From contig JAYGXS010000007.1 of NCBI GenBank assembly GCA_036362985.1, positions 21,076,612 through 21,140,611 of the forward strand: a stretch of 64,000 nt of DNA, written 5' to 3'. Shown here piece after piece: positions 33,968-46,242 of this stretch. The position numbers and the translations under genes were made by a program. The notes under the pieces were generated by a model. It searched no databases. It worked only from the letters and a program-made list of their open reading frames with translations, and had not been told where the DNA came from. The DNA is from Ligula intestinalis. Taxonomy: Eukaryota; Platyhelminthes; Cestoda; Diphyllobothriidea; Diphyllobothriidae. Each line of letters starts with the position of its first letter. Position 1 is the stretch's first letter.

Positions 33968-34330
33968 TGGCGCGATGTTTTCCCTAACTTACAAACCAAT
34001 TTTTCCGATGCTGAGTGGCTCTGTGAACGCGGAATTCTGGCCCGCACAAACAAATTCGTCAATGCCATTATCGAGAAACTAACCCACCTTCTGCCAGGTG
34101 TGTAAATGCTGTATAAATCTTACGGTACAATAGTTGATCTGACAGTTTGCGATTTTTTACCTAATTGAATTCCTGAACAGTTTGGAAATATCTGGCTTCC
34201 CTTTCCATAAACTGGTTCTGAAATTTGGCCAACCTCTTATCCTCATGAGAAATCTGGACGCACCACGGCTTTGCAATGGCACTAGGTTGACTCTCCTGCG
34301 TCTGATGAGCTACCTGATAGAGACCACAAC
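33968..34330 (+). pseudogene. Helitron 2 helicase fragment (left)
   Basis: DWRDVFPNLQTNFSDAEWLC, ERGILARTNKFVNAIIEK and, after stops and a frameshift, ISGFPFHKLVLKFGQPLILM, RNLDAPRLCNGTRLT and LMSYLIETT. It aligns with the Helitron 1 C-terminal region (ERGIHAPTKKFVNVINDRIS, GVPLHKLVVKVGTPIMLMRN). Both the Walker region and the upstream part are absent. Confidence 0.85.
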
Positions 34331-35049
34331 CCTAAAAAAACCAACCCGAAAAAACCTTCAAGTACCCTACAAGATTACAGCCGATATTTCCCACGCCGAT
34401 CGTAGGACAGTTTTATATCGATATTCCCCGTCAATTACGACCTAGGACATTTTGTCTGAAACCGTACGAGTAGAATTTCTTTCCGCGTCTCTGGAATTAT
34501 TTTTCTCCCGCGGAAAATCGTTTGAAGTCGGAATTTAAGTAGAATTTGTTTTCCAACCAATTTAAAATGAAACGCAACTTCTTCAACCCAACAGATTCAC
34601 GGCCTAGTAAACGACATCGTCAAGATCCGAATATTCTCGAGACCTTCAAAGGCTGAGTCGTTTCCCAATATTGAATACATTTTTACAAATAAATTTAAAG
34701 TGCTTATTAACAAAGAGCAACAGCATTTGTTAAGTTAAGTCCGATTATTTGTCGTAAGTCATAGTCTGAAAATTATAAAACTGGTTTTTTTCTGAACGTA
34801 GTAATTAATACAGTTTGTTAAATAATTTTTAAGGGCTTTAAACAACCAACTGCGGTAAAATCCTAAAGGCTGAGTTTTTCTAGACCTTCTCACATTTAAA
34901 TCATATTTCCATCAAATTATGAGAACAAAAATTACAGCTCATCGTAGGATATCTGCCCCCAGACCTAAGCGGTGCCTGACCACACCTTCTAGTCGATGCC
35001 TTGATATCAACATGCAGCCCATTTTCAAGGCTAAGCAAATTGATTTATC

Positions 35050-35490
35050 TGCATAACAGAACTGTAATGACTTCATGATGAAGTTTAAATCTGTTTTGTC
35101 AATACTAGGGAACCTCTTTGAAGGTCAGTTCTCCGATGTACATTCCCAAGACTGCAAAAAGCTAGACTCCCTCGTCCATCTAATAACCACAGAAGCTTTT
35201 GATAGAAAAAAGCGTAATTATAACTTTATACTTGAAAATGCCTCCACACTTAGTCGCGCTTTTGATATTGCAAGAGATTTTCTATGCTGGGGCGGGTTCA
35301 ACTACAAAATTGCGGAAGCAAAGTGCCTCCAATTGCGAAGCAAGAATCTGCCAATCCTATTTAAATTGTTTTCACCGATCGAGGTAGACTCAATCTTTGC
35401 ACAACGAGGTCACATTTCTTGATATTTGGAAATGACTACAAGTTTCCTCTGTCGAGACCTTACACCAGTGAAGCGACGAAATGCGGCTCT
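35050..35490 (+). pseudogene. CR1-B copy 2 ORF1 (truncated by an insertion)
   Basis: The open part 35,075-35,422 gives FKSVLSILGNLFEGQFSDVH, KLDSLVHLITTEAFDRKKRN, YNFILENAST, NYKIAEAKCLQLRSKNLPIL and FKLFSPIEVDSIF. Past a stop it continues LCRDLTPVKRRNA, matching DKTPMKRRIS in copy 1. The order matches CR1 ORF1 RRM-like proteins. Confidence 0.72.
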
Positions 35491-35504
35491 TTAGTCAAAT
35501 GGAC

Positions 35505-35915
35505 CAATGACTTAAGTCACTTTATTAAGGAAAGAAGGCTTTCGCCCTTGAGCTCCCTATTCATAACCAAAAATCGCATAATAGGTCCACCGTAACAATA
35601 GTACATAATACAAATGTACAAATGTAGGCTTAACATCAGCGATAAGTGTGAGCCAGATGCAAGGCGCTGCTACTGAAACTTTGTTTATTATATCTGCCAC
35701 AGTTTCTCAGCAAATGAGAGTCAAGTTTGTGTTTAAAAATGTCAACAGTATCCGAGTTCCGTTCCACCCTCCAATGACCCTCTGAGAGAAGGCGTTTCGT
35801 CGAACGTTGATACGGGCCGGTTTCCTCTCTAATTTAAAGGGATGACCCCGCAGATGGTCAGTCCGAGCCAATTCGAAGAAATCATCAAATTCTAGTGCGC
35901 CTACTGCCTACTGTT
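35505..35915 (-). mobile_element. Fourth retroelement (CR1-D) 3' fragment in CR1-B ORF1 region
   Basis: Read on the minus strand, 35,910-35,690 encodes EFDDFFELARTDHLRGHPFK, LERKPARINVRRNAFSQRVI and GGWNGTR. This is the typical C-terminus of CR1/RTE RT proteins (LRGH.FKL...R..VR.N.FS.RV...WN). A 3' UTR (35,690-35,505) follows that recurs at 49,020-49,205 (GTAGGCTTAACATCAGCGAT). It is 5'-truncated. Confidence 0.75.
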
Positions 35916-36984
35916 CATAAGTCTGTTCGTAATCCCGATAGGGTCAATGCACACGCTAATCCTCCACCCTGAATATCTGGATATACACCCGCTAACGTCA
36001 GTACACCCGTTATCCCTGCCCGCCGGATGTGTGGTCATAGTCCCGCGACCATCAGTACACCTACTATCCCTGCCTCCCGAATGTCTAATCATAGGCCCAT
36101 AAACATCAGTGCACTAGTTAGCCCATCTCTCTCGATGTCGGGACCTGCAAGCCCCGCCGCTCCAACATCTACTGCGATTTCAACTTTTCTGAATACATTC
36201 TCTGTCCAACGATCGATTAATTCCGTTGCCTTTAACTCTGCAACAAGCTCATTAATAATGTTGCCAACAACGTCGAAAGCGTTTAGGCCAAGCGCTTCCA
36301 CACCACAACCTAGCTCCTCCCTTGACCGTGCGAGTCATATTATTCCCCAGTTTAATGCGTTATGGAACACGTCGGGCCCGAACCACGAAAAATTTAATTT
36401 GCACGGCAGTAACCCAAACTGGTATAGTTTTAAATCTAATCGGAGTTGCCGTACAGGAGATTCACTGATTAGGACCACTTTTACTTACGCAAACGTCCCC
36501 AACAATAATTTTATGTCACCGTTTCCCCTTTCAGTTCCTTTACCCAGCCTCATCCACCCAAACCCGCAAACTTCTTCATGCCTTCTAGCCTCCCCCCATT
36601 CCTCCCAAATGGCCCAGAAGCTTATTTTGGTGTGCCTTCTCCTCATTTTCCCATGCCAGAAAGTGAGGTCCCTAGATATATTAGACCTTATCAGTCTTCT
36701 ATTATTAGCTACCCATATACAAGTACCTCCATACCCGTCAGTACTTATTCCTTAAATAACAGTAGCCTACAGTCTGCCTACCCACCTCCAAATTCTTTTT
36801 TTCTGAATAATGATAGCCATAGTCCCGCCACTCGAAACACACTAGATGTCATTGTGCTTAATGCCAGGTCCGTTATAAATAAAATGGCTCAACTTCGAGC
36901 TATCGCTTTCGAGATGATGCCCGATGTTATATGAATAAGAGAATCTTGGACCCATCCAATCATTTTTGACTCCTCCCTTATCAT
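35916..36984 (+). pseudogene. CR1-B copy 2 linker and start of endonuclease
   Basis: A Pro/Ser/Thr-rich linker (36,027-36,755 and an overlapping frame 36,578-36,934) leads to DVIVLNARSVINKMAQLRAI, FEMMPDVI, then a stop and RESWTHPIIFDSSL. The same linker is seen in CR1-B copy 3 at 57.1-57.6 kb. The protein breaks after DSSL, where CR1-A is inserted. Confidence 0.8.
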
Positions 36985-39900
36985 AATAATATGTATATTA
37001 TGCCAGTTTACAGGCAATTGTAAAGAGTTGGTAATGCACCTCTTGGGCGCCTTCCAACACCTCGAAGAGCGGAAAAAACCTAAAACAAACTCCCTATGTT
37101 GCAGCCAGTATTGGTTTTGTTTCAGGTTTTTTGTTTTGTCAATACTGGGCAAGATGGGGAGTTTGTTTCAAGTGAAAAAAACCTGCCTTCAAAGGTATGA
37201 TACAAACGGAATAAATGTACAGTTGTAAGCTGAGTTGACTCATCAGCAGGAGAACTGTTTCATATCGTTTAAAAACATTAGTTCCAAACGGAGAGGGTTG
37301 GCACAAGAACACAGTGTTCTCAGTCTTCTTTCAATGGTTGTCGGCAAAAGTTGCGCGCTATCGGCTGAAAGGTTAGCAGACTGCGGGCTGCTGCTTCAGC
37401 CGCATTATCTACAGCAGTGAAGCCTGGCGGGGTTCAAAGTCCACGAGCGCCATCAGAGTGAAAGAGAGATTCCACCGAGTCAGCACCCAAAATTCGTGAA
37501 AGTTGTCCTGAATGTAGAAAACTAGTTATAGCTCTCTTAAACATAGGGTAGTTTTGCTGGGTTTTAATACTTTTGGGCAGCTTATTCCAGATTGATATGG
37601 CATTTACTGAAAAGAATTGCCGGTACTTAACTGTGCGTGCCATAGGAAGAAATAAAAATACGTCTCGATGACTGGCGCGTCGAGAGTGCTCAAGCTGCCT
37701 TATTGTACTGAGAGGATTCAAGGTTTGACCATTCAAAAGTTTAAACAGTAAAAATAGACCCTTCTGCAATCGACGAAGCCATAGGGGATCCAGCTTTATA
37801 AGTTCGCACCTTTGTTGGTAGGTTAAGTTACGGTGTTCTGCAGTGAAAACTCTTCTAGTGAAGAAGTGCTGCACCGATTCTATTTTCTTCCGTTCACTAG
37901 TGCGCAGAAGACTGAATAAGGGTGAGCAGTATTCAAGACTAGGTCTCACGTACATATTATAAAGGCTAGTTCTAACCTTGATAGTCTTAAAATTTCTAAG
38001 GATAAATCCGGTGGTTCGGCGTGCTTTCGAGACTTTCAGGGCACAGTGCTCTGACAAATTGAGACTATTAGAGTAGGATATGCCCAAATCCTTGATAACT
38101 CCTGGGACATTTAGTTCGTGGCCGTCAATGCTTAATTCCGGTTGATGATCGTCGCCAACAACCATAACGGAACATTTGTGCCATGAAAGGGTGAGGCGCC
38201 ATGTGCAACACCACTGGGCGAAGGCCTGAAGATCCTTTTTTATCAGCTCGTGCACGATTTTGCGAGCTGCTGGTTTATATCGATAAGCAACTTTTAAATC
38301 ATCAGCGTACATGAAGGGTCTGCCATGCTGAAAACAATCTGAAACGTCGTTGACAAACAGGCAAAATAGGAGCGGACCCAGTACACTACCCTGTATAACT
38401 CCACTCCTCACATGCGTGGGGTTGGAGATAACATTGGAAATTTTTACTCGTTGTGTGCGAGCATCCAAATAGGAAGATATGAAGTTCAGAGGCTTGCTAC
38501 CTATGCCGAAGGAGGCCAGTTTCAGAAGGAGGAGGTTATGATCGACCCGATCAAAGGCCTTAGTAAAATCAAAATAGACGCTATAAGTGGCAAAACCGCT
38601 GTCTCTAGATTGCAGCACATAATCAAAGGAAGAGAGCTGACAGGTGTCACAAGATCGTTTCTCGAGAAAGCCATGTTGAGCTGTATTGAGCAGGTTGTTC
38701 TCTGTCAAGTGACGCATCATCTTTTCTTTGATTAAGGTCTCCAAGATCTTCGATGCTGCGGGAAGTGTATTTATTGGCCTAAAGTTGTCGAATGACGTCG
38801 ATCGGCCATGCTTGCGAATAGGCATTATGTGCGATTCCTTCCACAACGAAGGAAAGGTTTCGCTCTCAAGAGCAAGATTAAATACCTTACAAAGAATAGA
38901 CGGAAAGATATCATTCGCTTCAGCTTTTAGAAGGCTAACTGGGACGCCATCTGGTCCTGGACTTTAGGATTGGCGATAACGACGAATGGCTACAGTCACA
39001 TCCCAGACGGTAAAACTTATGGTTTCGAGTATGGCACCCGTCCAAGCCTGGATAACCGGAGGTGCAGCGAACGAGCTTTCACTAAGCGTTTCGGATAGGA
39101 ACGCATTGAAGCTATCGGCGGTCAACTTAGCGTCAGCTATGGGGTTTCCTAAAGCATCTTGAAGTATGGGGTGTTGCGTTTTCCTCTGCGCTGTTACTGT
39201 ACGCGAAAAGAGTTTCGCAACATTAAGGGAAGGGTTTTCAGCGAAATGAGCCTCATCGGCTATCTGCTTTTCTTCGGAGAGCTTCTTAGCCTGCTCAAAG
39301 ATCAGTGTGATCAAGGGCAGAACGGAAGTGTCGTTCTGCCGATGCAAACGACGAGAGAGTTTACGCAGCCTACGACGGAAAGACAGAGGAAGGTACACTT
39401 CATCCTTGACATGTATTACTTTCTTACGGGGGACAAAGTGGAGGATGAGTGGATCCAACACTTTGTACAGTGCATCGGTACAAACAATTACATCCAAACA
39501 TTGGAAAAATTCAGACCAGTCGAGAGCGTTTAGATGTGCCAGTAGGTCAGCCGTGTTTGCTGATCGGAAGTCATGATAAAGACTATACTTTTGGGCATAT
39601 GTTTTATCCGCCTCCAGTTCTAGTTCACTAACAACTGTAAGATGGTCTGAACTCCCAAGTGCGTCTAAGGATGAGACTGAAAGTGGTTCGCATCCCCTAC
39701 AAAAAATTAGGTCGAGTATGTTTGCTCCTCAAATGGGAAAATCGACTACCTGATCCCACATGCCGATATCTATTGCCTCAAGTAAGTTCTCGAACTTTGA
39801 AGGACCGGATGGTGGAAACCATTGCACGTCAGGAAGGTTAAAATCGCCTGCAATCAAGCAATACTTAAGATTCAAGTCAGCTGCGGCATGAAATGCCTGC

Positions 39901-42085
39901 GAGAGACAAAGATCGTAGTCTGCATTGGCATTAGGTGGGCGATAAACACAGCCAACAAGTAAGGAGTATTTGTTTTTTATAACAACTCGTAGCCAGCAGC
40001 TCTCCTCCACCACTGTGAATTGTGGATAGTCCAACGGGAGAAATGCAAGTGGCTGCTTAATAAAGATGCAGCTTCCTCCGCCACGGCCATTGTTTCGATC
40101 GTTCCGAACGCATGAATAGCCTAGAACAGAGAGTTCTGAGTCAGCTACAGAGGCCGATGCCCATGTCTCAGTTACCATAACAATGTCTGGGCGGTTGAGG
40201 AAAACCATAGTCTGGAGCAGAGGCATTTTATTAATCAGTGATCTGGCATTTAAAACGACCAATTTAAGAGGGCATGTCTGAGGTTTCGGTGGCGGGACAG
40301 CTAGGCCGTCACTGTTACCGGCTTCGACCAGAGCGATGTCCTTTTGACCTGAACTATTTTTCCCTCTCTTATTTTGAGATTTGTCTCGCCATTGGATCTC
40401 CGTTTTTCCAGCTCTATTATTAGCTGTCTCATCTTTCTCCGCTCTTTCAACTCGTAATCCGGCTGAAAAAAAAACTTGCGAATGCAGACTCCGTAAGGAT
40501 GGTTTGCGCTCTAGCAAGAGTTTCGCCTGTGCTTCAGTTTCTAAAATAACATTTAGAGGTCGTGGCCGAGAAATTGATTCTGGAGCTGTTGGAGCCTTCC
40601 CTATTCGAAATGCCTTAAGAATGCGGAAAGATTCGCCTGGTTTTAGCAACGGTTTGGCGTACACTCGCATAAGACCCACGTCATGGTCAATTCGTTTTTG
40701 TGCAATTGACGACTCTGACTCTGGGGCCCCCTTTACAACTATTTTCTGCTTGCGACTCAATGGGGCATATGTTGCAAGTTCACGTGCTTCAGCCGAGGGA
40801 GCAATTGTAGCCGGTACACGCGGTTCTGATGTACTGGCTATTGGGTTAGCTGAATGCAAACCCGTGAACTGTTTGGCTTTCTTAGGCTTATGCCTCTTTT
40901 GAGTTATGATCTTGTCAAACTCTTGGTCATCGCTTTCTTGTGCAGAGTCGAGCAACGATGTGGTGCTAGGATGCAAATCCCGATAATCGCTAGTGTCGCT
41001 TAAGCCGAGTGACGATGGTATAGCCTGTGGGCTTGACACATGGTCCGATATGCAGGTTTCAGGCGTGTCGACAGACATGTCCAAATCCAAGTCAATATCA
41101 GCGTCAACTCGTTCTTGTGCAATTGTTGACGCTATCTCTAGAGCCCCTTTTACAACTATATTCTGCTTGTGACTCACTGGTGCATCTGTTGCGAGCTCAC
41201 GAGTTCCGACCAAGCGGCCATCTGTATCTGGTACTAAAGGTTTGATGGGTCCTGATGTGCCGGTTTTTGGGTTAGCTGACTGCGCATTCCTAGCCCATTT
41301 AGACTTTCGAGCCTTTGTAGCCCTATGCTTTTTTGGCTTCATGATCTTATCGACCTCTGTATCATCGCTTCGTAGTGCAGCATCAAGCAACGATGTGACG
41401 CTAGGACGCAAATTCAGATCATTGTTAGTGCTGCCTGAGCAGAGTAATGATGGAGTAGACTGTGGATTTATTTTAGTTTCTTTGCGATCGAGTGAGATGC
41501 CCGCTGGTTTACTTGGTTCGGCAGATGATATGCAAGTTTCAGGTTTACCGGCCGAGACTATCTGAGCATATGTACTTTTATTTACCCCTGGTTTTTGGCC
41601 GACAAGGGCTGTTTTAACCGCTGTATAAGAAATATGCGTTTTTAGATAGGCTATCTCTTGTTTCAGTTTATTTACCTCGTGGTAAAGTTCCTGCTTCATC
41701 TCCGAAAACTCCTGGCGGAGGACGAAGTCCTCACAGTCTAACTTCGGTAAACGTAGTCGACATCTTGGCCGTTTGGCGGGAGGTGGAGAATTTATAAAAT
41801 TATCTAAGTGGCCATATCGGCAGTTACTTTCTGGTCGTATCTTAACATGGTTTTCAAGGGCCCGTGTCGAAGTGGCCGGGCTGCCTGAGGTGCTAACACC
41901 TCTAATAACCAGATTTGGCGACCCGGGTTCGCGATCAGGCGGAGGCGAAGCGTTTCGTGCTAACGGACTTGTAGCATCTAAACTCTCCATACTATGTAAG
42001 ATTTTTTTGTGTTACGACCTGCGTCTGATATTGCCAAGTAAGTCGGAAGCCAAACCCAAGAGCCCGTAGGAGTGAGGCGGAGAGA
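36985..42085 (-). mobile_element. CR1-A, nearly intact, inserted in CR1-B copy 2
   Basis: About 5.1 kb on the minus strand: short 5' UTR (42,085-41,991), one long coding frame (41,990-37,434) and a 3' UTR ending AATTGCCTGTAAACTGGCAT-type sequence with an AT-rich tail at about 36,985-37,010. It splits the CR1-B endonuclease between DSSL and YDLYRHD; the uninterrupted order (DSSLNMDDYDIYRQ) is visible in CR1-B copy 3 at 56.97 kb. The 3' UTR is shared with copies at 21.4-22.6 kb and 52.8-54.7 kb. Confidence 0.92.
37434..41990 (-). pseudogene. CR1-A fused ORF1-endonuclease-RT, two in-frame stops only
   Basis: One frame of 1,519 codons broken only by TGA at 39,731-39,729 and TAA at 38,966-38,964. 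Order: coiled-coil-like segment (residues about 92-122), a tandem duplication (about 151-305 and 311-440), RRM-like region (KQKIVVKGAPESES, FRILKAFRIGKAP, RPLNVILETEAQAKLLLER), APE endonuclease from about 575 (LVVLNARSLINKM, VMVTETW, CLIAGDFNLPDVQW, then SSDHLTVV beyond the first stop), and RT (NFRPINTLPAASKILETLI, YFDFTKAFDRVDHNLLLLKL, GVIQGSVLGPLLFCLFVNDV, FMYADDLKVAYRY). The RT C-terminus has MYVRPSLEYCSPLFSLLR. All catalytic residues I can place are present. ORF1 and ORF2 functions are in one frame, whereas CR1-B keeps them separate. Confidence 0.93.
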
Positions 42086-42089
42086 AGAT

Positions 42090-42870
42090 CGAGTATGATC
42101 TCTATCGTCATGATCGCATTAATAAACATGGTGGTGGTTGTGTTCTCTAAATTAGAACGTCATTTAGGCCCTTTCCGTTTTATTTAAATAGCACGTCCTT
42201 CTCTGGAAATTACTGTTTCGCTTCCACTTTCCTGTCACCCCGGCAAATGGCGATTATCGGATGTGTACATAATCCTCCTAAATCTTCATCTGAAGAAGAT
42301 GCAAATCTGTCTGAGATATTCAAATTTATTTCAGAATCCAGTTTTGAAGTTAAAATTATTGCTGGAGATTTTAATTTTTCTGAAATCGACTGGCTTTTAA
42401 ACTATTTTCCACCTAGAATTCAGCCTTTTCTAGATACCATTATATTTTTTAACTGGTCTCAACTGGTTCGTTCCCCAACAAGACAGAATCGTATCCTAGA
42501 TCTGATTTTTACGAATGGTATTGCCCCTCTCTTCGTTGATTTTAAGCAGAACATCTTCCAAAGTGATCACACATTAATTTACTGTTGTCTTCCTTTTCCC
42601 TCTCCGAAAAAGGCTAGTGCTGGTCGTACCTATAATGCGTATGACCTCGCAGATATTAGCTCAATCAACAATTTTCTTGACTCATTAGATTGGCAAAGTC
42701 TCTTCTCCCTTAACGACGTTGCATATCGTGCTGAACTCATGTCGGTCGTTTATAATAAAATGCTGGAATTTGTGCCCACTAAAATTATAAAACCCTACAC
42801 ACCAGAATCGACCGTCTCTCATTTTCTTTTGCCCAGACTAAAGAAATTGAGGAGGCAGCTGAAAGATTGA
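42090..42870 (+). pseudogene. CR1-B copy 2 endonuclease, second part
   Basis: Resumes as YDLYRHDRINKHGGGCVL after CR1-A. The open frame 42,247-42,870 then gives MAIIGCVHNPPKSSSEEDAN, VKIIAGDFNFSEIDW (catalytic), NRILDLIFTN and FQSDHTLIYCCLPFP (SDH motif). It ends in the EN-RT linker (LLPRLKKLRRQLKD). Confidence 0.87.
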
Positions 42871-42879
42871 TCTACTAGT

Positions 42880-44732
42880 TCACTGTCTGTGCACCTATGG
42901 ATCGCCGGGATCTTCGAATTAGCGTCCAAGATTCGTCTTGCGCGTGACCAGCACATGGAAACTTGCACCCTGAGCGAGTCAAGTTCTGTGAAATTGGTTG
43001 CACAACTGTTTCGTCGTAGGTCCTCCGCAAAACGAGGAATTGAAATACTTCCATTGCTAAATAAAATCAAACATTTGTACTCGATAAGGTTGACAAGGCT
43101 GAATTGTTCAATGCTTTCTTTGATAAGCATTTTACGACAGAATCCGAACCGGTCCTGTCGTTTTAACCATACTCAGACAATACTCTCAAGAACATTGATT
43201 TCTCCATATAAATAATTCGTAAGCATATACTTCGTCTAAAAAACTCGCATTCTTCGCGAACTGATGGTATTCCAAACTCAAAGAGTGTCGACCTTTCTCA
43301 AATTATTTAGCCATATATTTTCAGTCTATCTCTCAAATGGTTACTTTCCTGACACTTGGAAGACATCAATTATTCTTCCAGTCTTTAAATCAGGATCTCG
43401 TTCGGACATAAATAACTACCGCGGTGTTTCTAAACCCCGGCACTAGCCAAACTTATGGAAAAAATCACTTTTAATCAAATTCTCGATTTTGCCTAAAAAA
43501 CAAGCTTTTAATCTATTTGCAGCATGGTATTCTACCCGGGCGATCATGCTAGACGTGTTACTTGGCTTTTCTTAACCACTTCACTTCCCTCCGTAACGAG
43601 CGGCAATCCGTAGTTGTTATCTACTTTGACCTGAGCGAAACCTTTGACAAGGTACCGCACAGACGGTTTCTGGTAAAATTGGAAGCCATTGGCATTCGTC
43701 CCCCTCTCCTAGACTTCATGTGCTCCTACTTATGTAACTGCATCCAGAAGGTCTTAGTAGGTAATAGTTACTCCACTGCTGACCTGATCACGAGTGGCGT
43801 TTTTCAAGGCACTGAATTGGGTCCTTTACTTTTCATTCTATATATGAATGAAATTTCGACTGTTCTAAAAATTCACACAATCTCATTTATGCAGACGACC
43901 TCAAATGCATATACTCATTTTCTAAGGACACGGCAAGTATGTGCGTTGATAAAATAAATGCGGACCTACTTAAACTCTCACGTCGGAGTCTACCTAGCAG
44001 ATGGAATTCTCTCCATCCAAGTGTAGTTTCATGTGTTTCGGTCCCGCCAAGCTTCCTCATCTCCTAGTCTTTCAAAATACTCAACTTTTAGAACGATCCA
44101 CTACAAAAGACAGGTCTAAGCTCTACAAATAAACTAGCATTTTGGCCTCATTAGGATCGATTATTTGCGAAGGCTGCACAGATATGTGGTTTAATAACAG
44201 ACAATTTCTCCCTGCTGGAAATAAAGATAAAATTTATCGCATGTATGTTCTACCCATCCTAGAATACTGCTGTCCCCTCTTTGGTCTTATGAATGCTTCT
44301 GACCGCGGTAAGGTTGAAAATGTACAGTGGGTGTTTACTCGCAAAATATTCGCTCTTCCTCGATCCACTATTTCTTATGCGGAGAGACATCAGTTGGCAA
44401 ACATGACATTTCTTTGGGTCAGAAGACTGGAAGCGGGCCTCTGCCTCCGTTTTTGCGTTAACTCTACCCCTAACCTCCCACGAATCGACGCTCTTATTCC
44501 CGCAGATAAACCTTATGCCACTCGTTATTCCTCCAGGATTATTGCACCTCCCTTTAGCTCCACATCGAGCCATTCTCGCTTATTTGCCTCCAAATATGCC
44601 TTTCTCTGGAATAATATTCCTTTCGAAATTAGGCTGTCGTCTAATTTAGCAGTTTTTGAAGTCAAATTTCGTAAACGCTTAACTTCGGAAGATATGACGT
44701 CCTTAGTATCCGTCTTCTTCCCAAACACATAA
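42880..44732 (+). pseudogene. CR1-B copy 2 reverse transcriptase, frameshifted
   Basis: Segments: KLVAQLFRRRSSAKRGIEIL, SNGYFPDTWKTSIILPVFKS, VVVIYFDLSETFDKVPHRRF (motif A, K to E change at KAFDK), GVFQGTELGPLLFILYMNEI, then a frameshift just at the YADD motif (QTTSNAYTHF is its shifted reading). KIYRMYVLPILEYCCPLFGL, FLWVRRLEAGLCLRF and FLWNNIPFEIRLSSNLAVFE follow (44,142-44,732). Not functional. Confidence 0.87.
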
Positions 44733-45580
44733 CTTTTGGACTTCAAAAAAGGTCCTCCTGGTATTTGAGGTGGTTATATTTATATTACTTTGTTTTCCAA
44801 ATATGTCTATCTCTTCCTCTATAGAGTGATATTTGCCACGATGTTTCGTCCCCGTCTCTGTCAAGTCATCATTGCCGTTCTCCGTCTATCGTTTTACAAC
44901 ACTGACGATGGGCTTCATGGTCTCTAATCGTGCTCACGGCGGTTTTGCTATTTTTGCCAGCTCGTCGCTAAACTCCGCAGTCCACAAGGTCACATCTCCG
45001 GCGTTTCGGTGATGATCACTTGACCTCTGCCGTTCGCTCATCTTGTCAGCCCTTTTTTCCGCGATGACCTCCTCCGGTCTCACCTCCCTGATGGTTGATC
45101 ATGAAGCCAGTTGGGCGGTGTTACAGTGGTGAACGACAGCCTCTGCTGCTATATGGTTTCTCCAATTGACAAGAAGCGTTTCCTACCCTCATACGTTCTC
45201 ATCATCAATCCTGTCTCATTGCACTACCATCAATCCTATCAACCAACCTCCTTAATTTTGCAGAAGCAGTTTTTTCTCCTACGTTTCGTTTTCTTTTTAA
45301 GCGGGGGTCCACTGAACTCTGCCCCCGTTTTAATGTAACAGTTTTTTCACTGTTTCCTCTTTAGTTCACCATGCGTTTTCAGGGAGTTTTGACTACTATT
45401 TTAAAACGACGATATGTTTGTGGGTATGAATTTTATCTGCCAACACTACTTAACGCTCCCGCTGCCTATGTGGTTGTTTCACGGAGAGCAGCATTGATCA
45501 ACTTTGTATTTATATTTTCACAGCATTAAGTTTGTAATGACGAGGCCCTTCGGGCCTTAAATATAAAATTTATTTATTTA
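44733..45580 (+). repeat. CR1-B copy 2 3' UTR
   Basis: Contains CAGTTTTTTCTCCTACGTTTCG, GGGGGTCCACTGAACTCTGC and ACGAGGCCCTTCGGGCCTTA. These blocks recur, in either orientation, at 46.7-46.95, 47.4-47.8, 49.2-49.5 and 50.4-50.8 kb. Confidence 0.75.
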
Positions 45581-45879
45581 ATTATAACCGTTTGTGCGAA
45601 AGGGGAAATTGTTGACATTCCCCGCATTCCCATCACCCCGTCCGATACCGCTTTAAATTTTCGGCGACTGTCATTTCTGTGAAGGATTGCTTTGCTATGT
45701 CCATCAACAAGTCCCGAGGTCAACCCCTCAAGGTGTTTGGAATTAACCTTGAAGAATCGTGTTTTTCCCATGGCCAACTCTACGTTGTCATATCTCGAGT
45801 TCGTTCAAAACGGAATTTATACGTCTGGGCACCTAACGGGATTTCGAAGAATGTTGTTTACCATGAAGCGTTGGTCTGA
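45581..45879 (+). pseudogene. Helitron 2 helicase fragment (right)
   Basis: TVCAKGEIVDIPRIPI, then after a frameshift CFAMSINKSRGQPLKVFGIN, LEESCFSHGQLYVVISRVRS and KRNLYVWAPNGISKNVVYHE. These match the Helitron 1 C-terminus, including the NKS(Q/R)G helicase motif. Confidence 0.87.
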
Positions 45880-46242
45880 CGGTTACATCTGCCACTTCCT
45901 TACGGTTCATATTAATACCCCACTTATGCCCGTCCTTCCTGTAATTCTTTAGTCATTCAAAATTCGGTTCTTTTTTGTTCTTCCCTTGCCCTCTTACCCT
46001 ACCTTCGTCTCTCCCATCATTACTTTTACGTGTGTCCTCCTTACTGTTCCCTTTGACATCTACCGCGTTTTCCCTTAATGGTTATGTACGTCACTCCATC
46101 CGGTGCCACAATAACAGTTCTCCGTCTTTCCATACCGTTCTTCATTACTGTTTGCTTATCCCTCGTACCTAGTAATTGTTTCAAAAGGTTTTACTGCAGA
46201 GGAAACTTGACTTTTTCTTTCATAAAAGGACAACAACTTTAA

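Larger units (their letters stand above)
34331..45580 (+). mobile_element. CR1-B copy 2, split by CR1-A and CR1-D
   Basis: Pieces in order on the plus strand: 5' region, ORF1 (about 35,050-35,490), [CR1-D insert], Pro/Ser-rich linker (35,916-36,840), first endonuclease motif (36,841-36,984), [CR1-A, 36,985-42,085], rest of endonuclease (42,090-42,870), RT (42,880-44,730) and a 3' UTR ending GACGAGGCCCTTCGGGCCTT plus an ATTT-rich tail at about 45,540-45,580. Without the inserts its length would be close to that of CR1-B copy 1. The 5' border is placed where helicase coding breaks, and no clear target duplication was found. Confidence 0.82.

Noticed and set aside
33724..34082. Overlapping GC-rich frames on both strands at 33.7-34.1 kb
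   Set aside because: High GC removes stop codons by chance. Only the part from 33,968, read as helicase, is supported.
38412..39533. Plus-strand frames of 107-124 codons
   Set aside because: Antisense shadows of the CR1-A RT region.
40381..41565. Long plus-strand frames (173 and 107 codons)
   Set aside because: Antisense to the CR1-A coding frame, with no domains.
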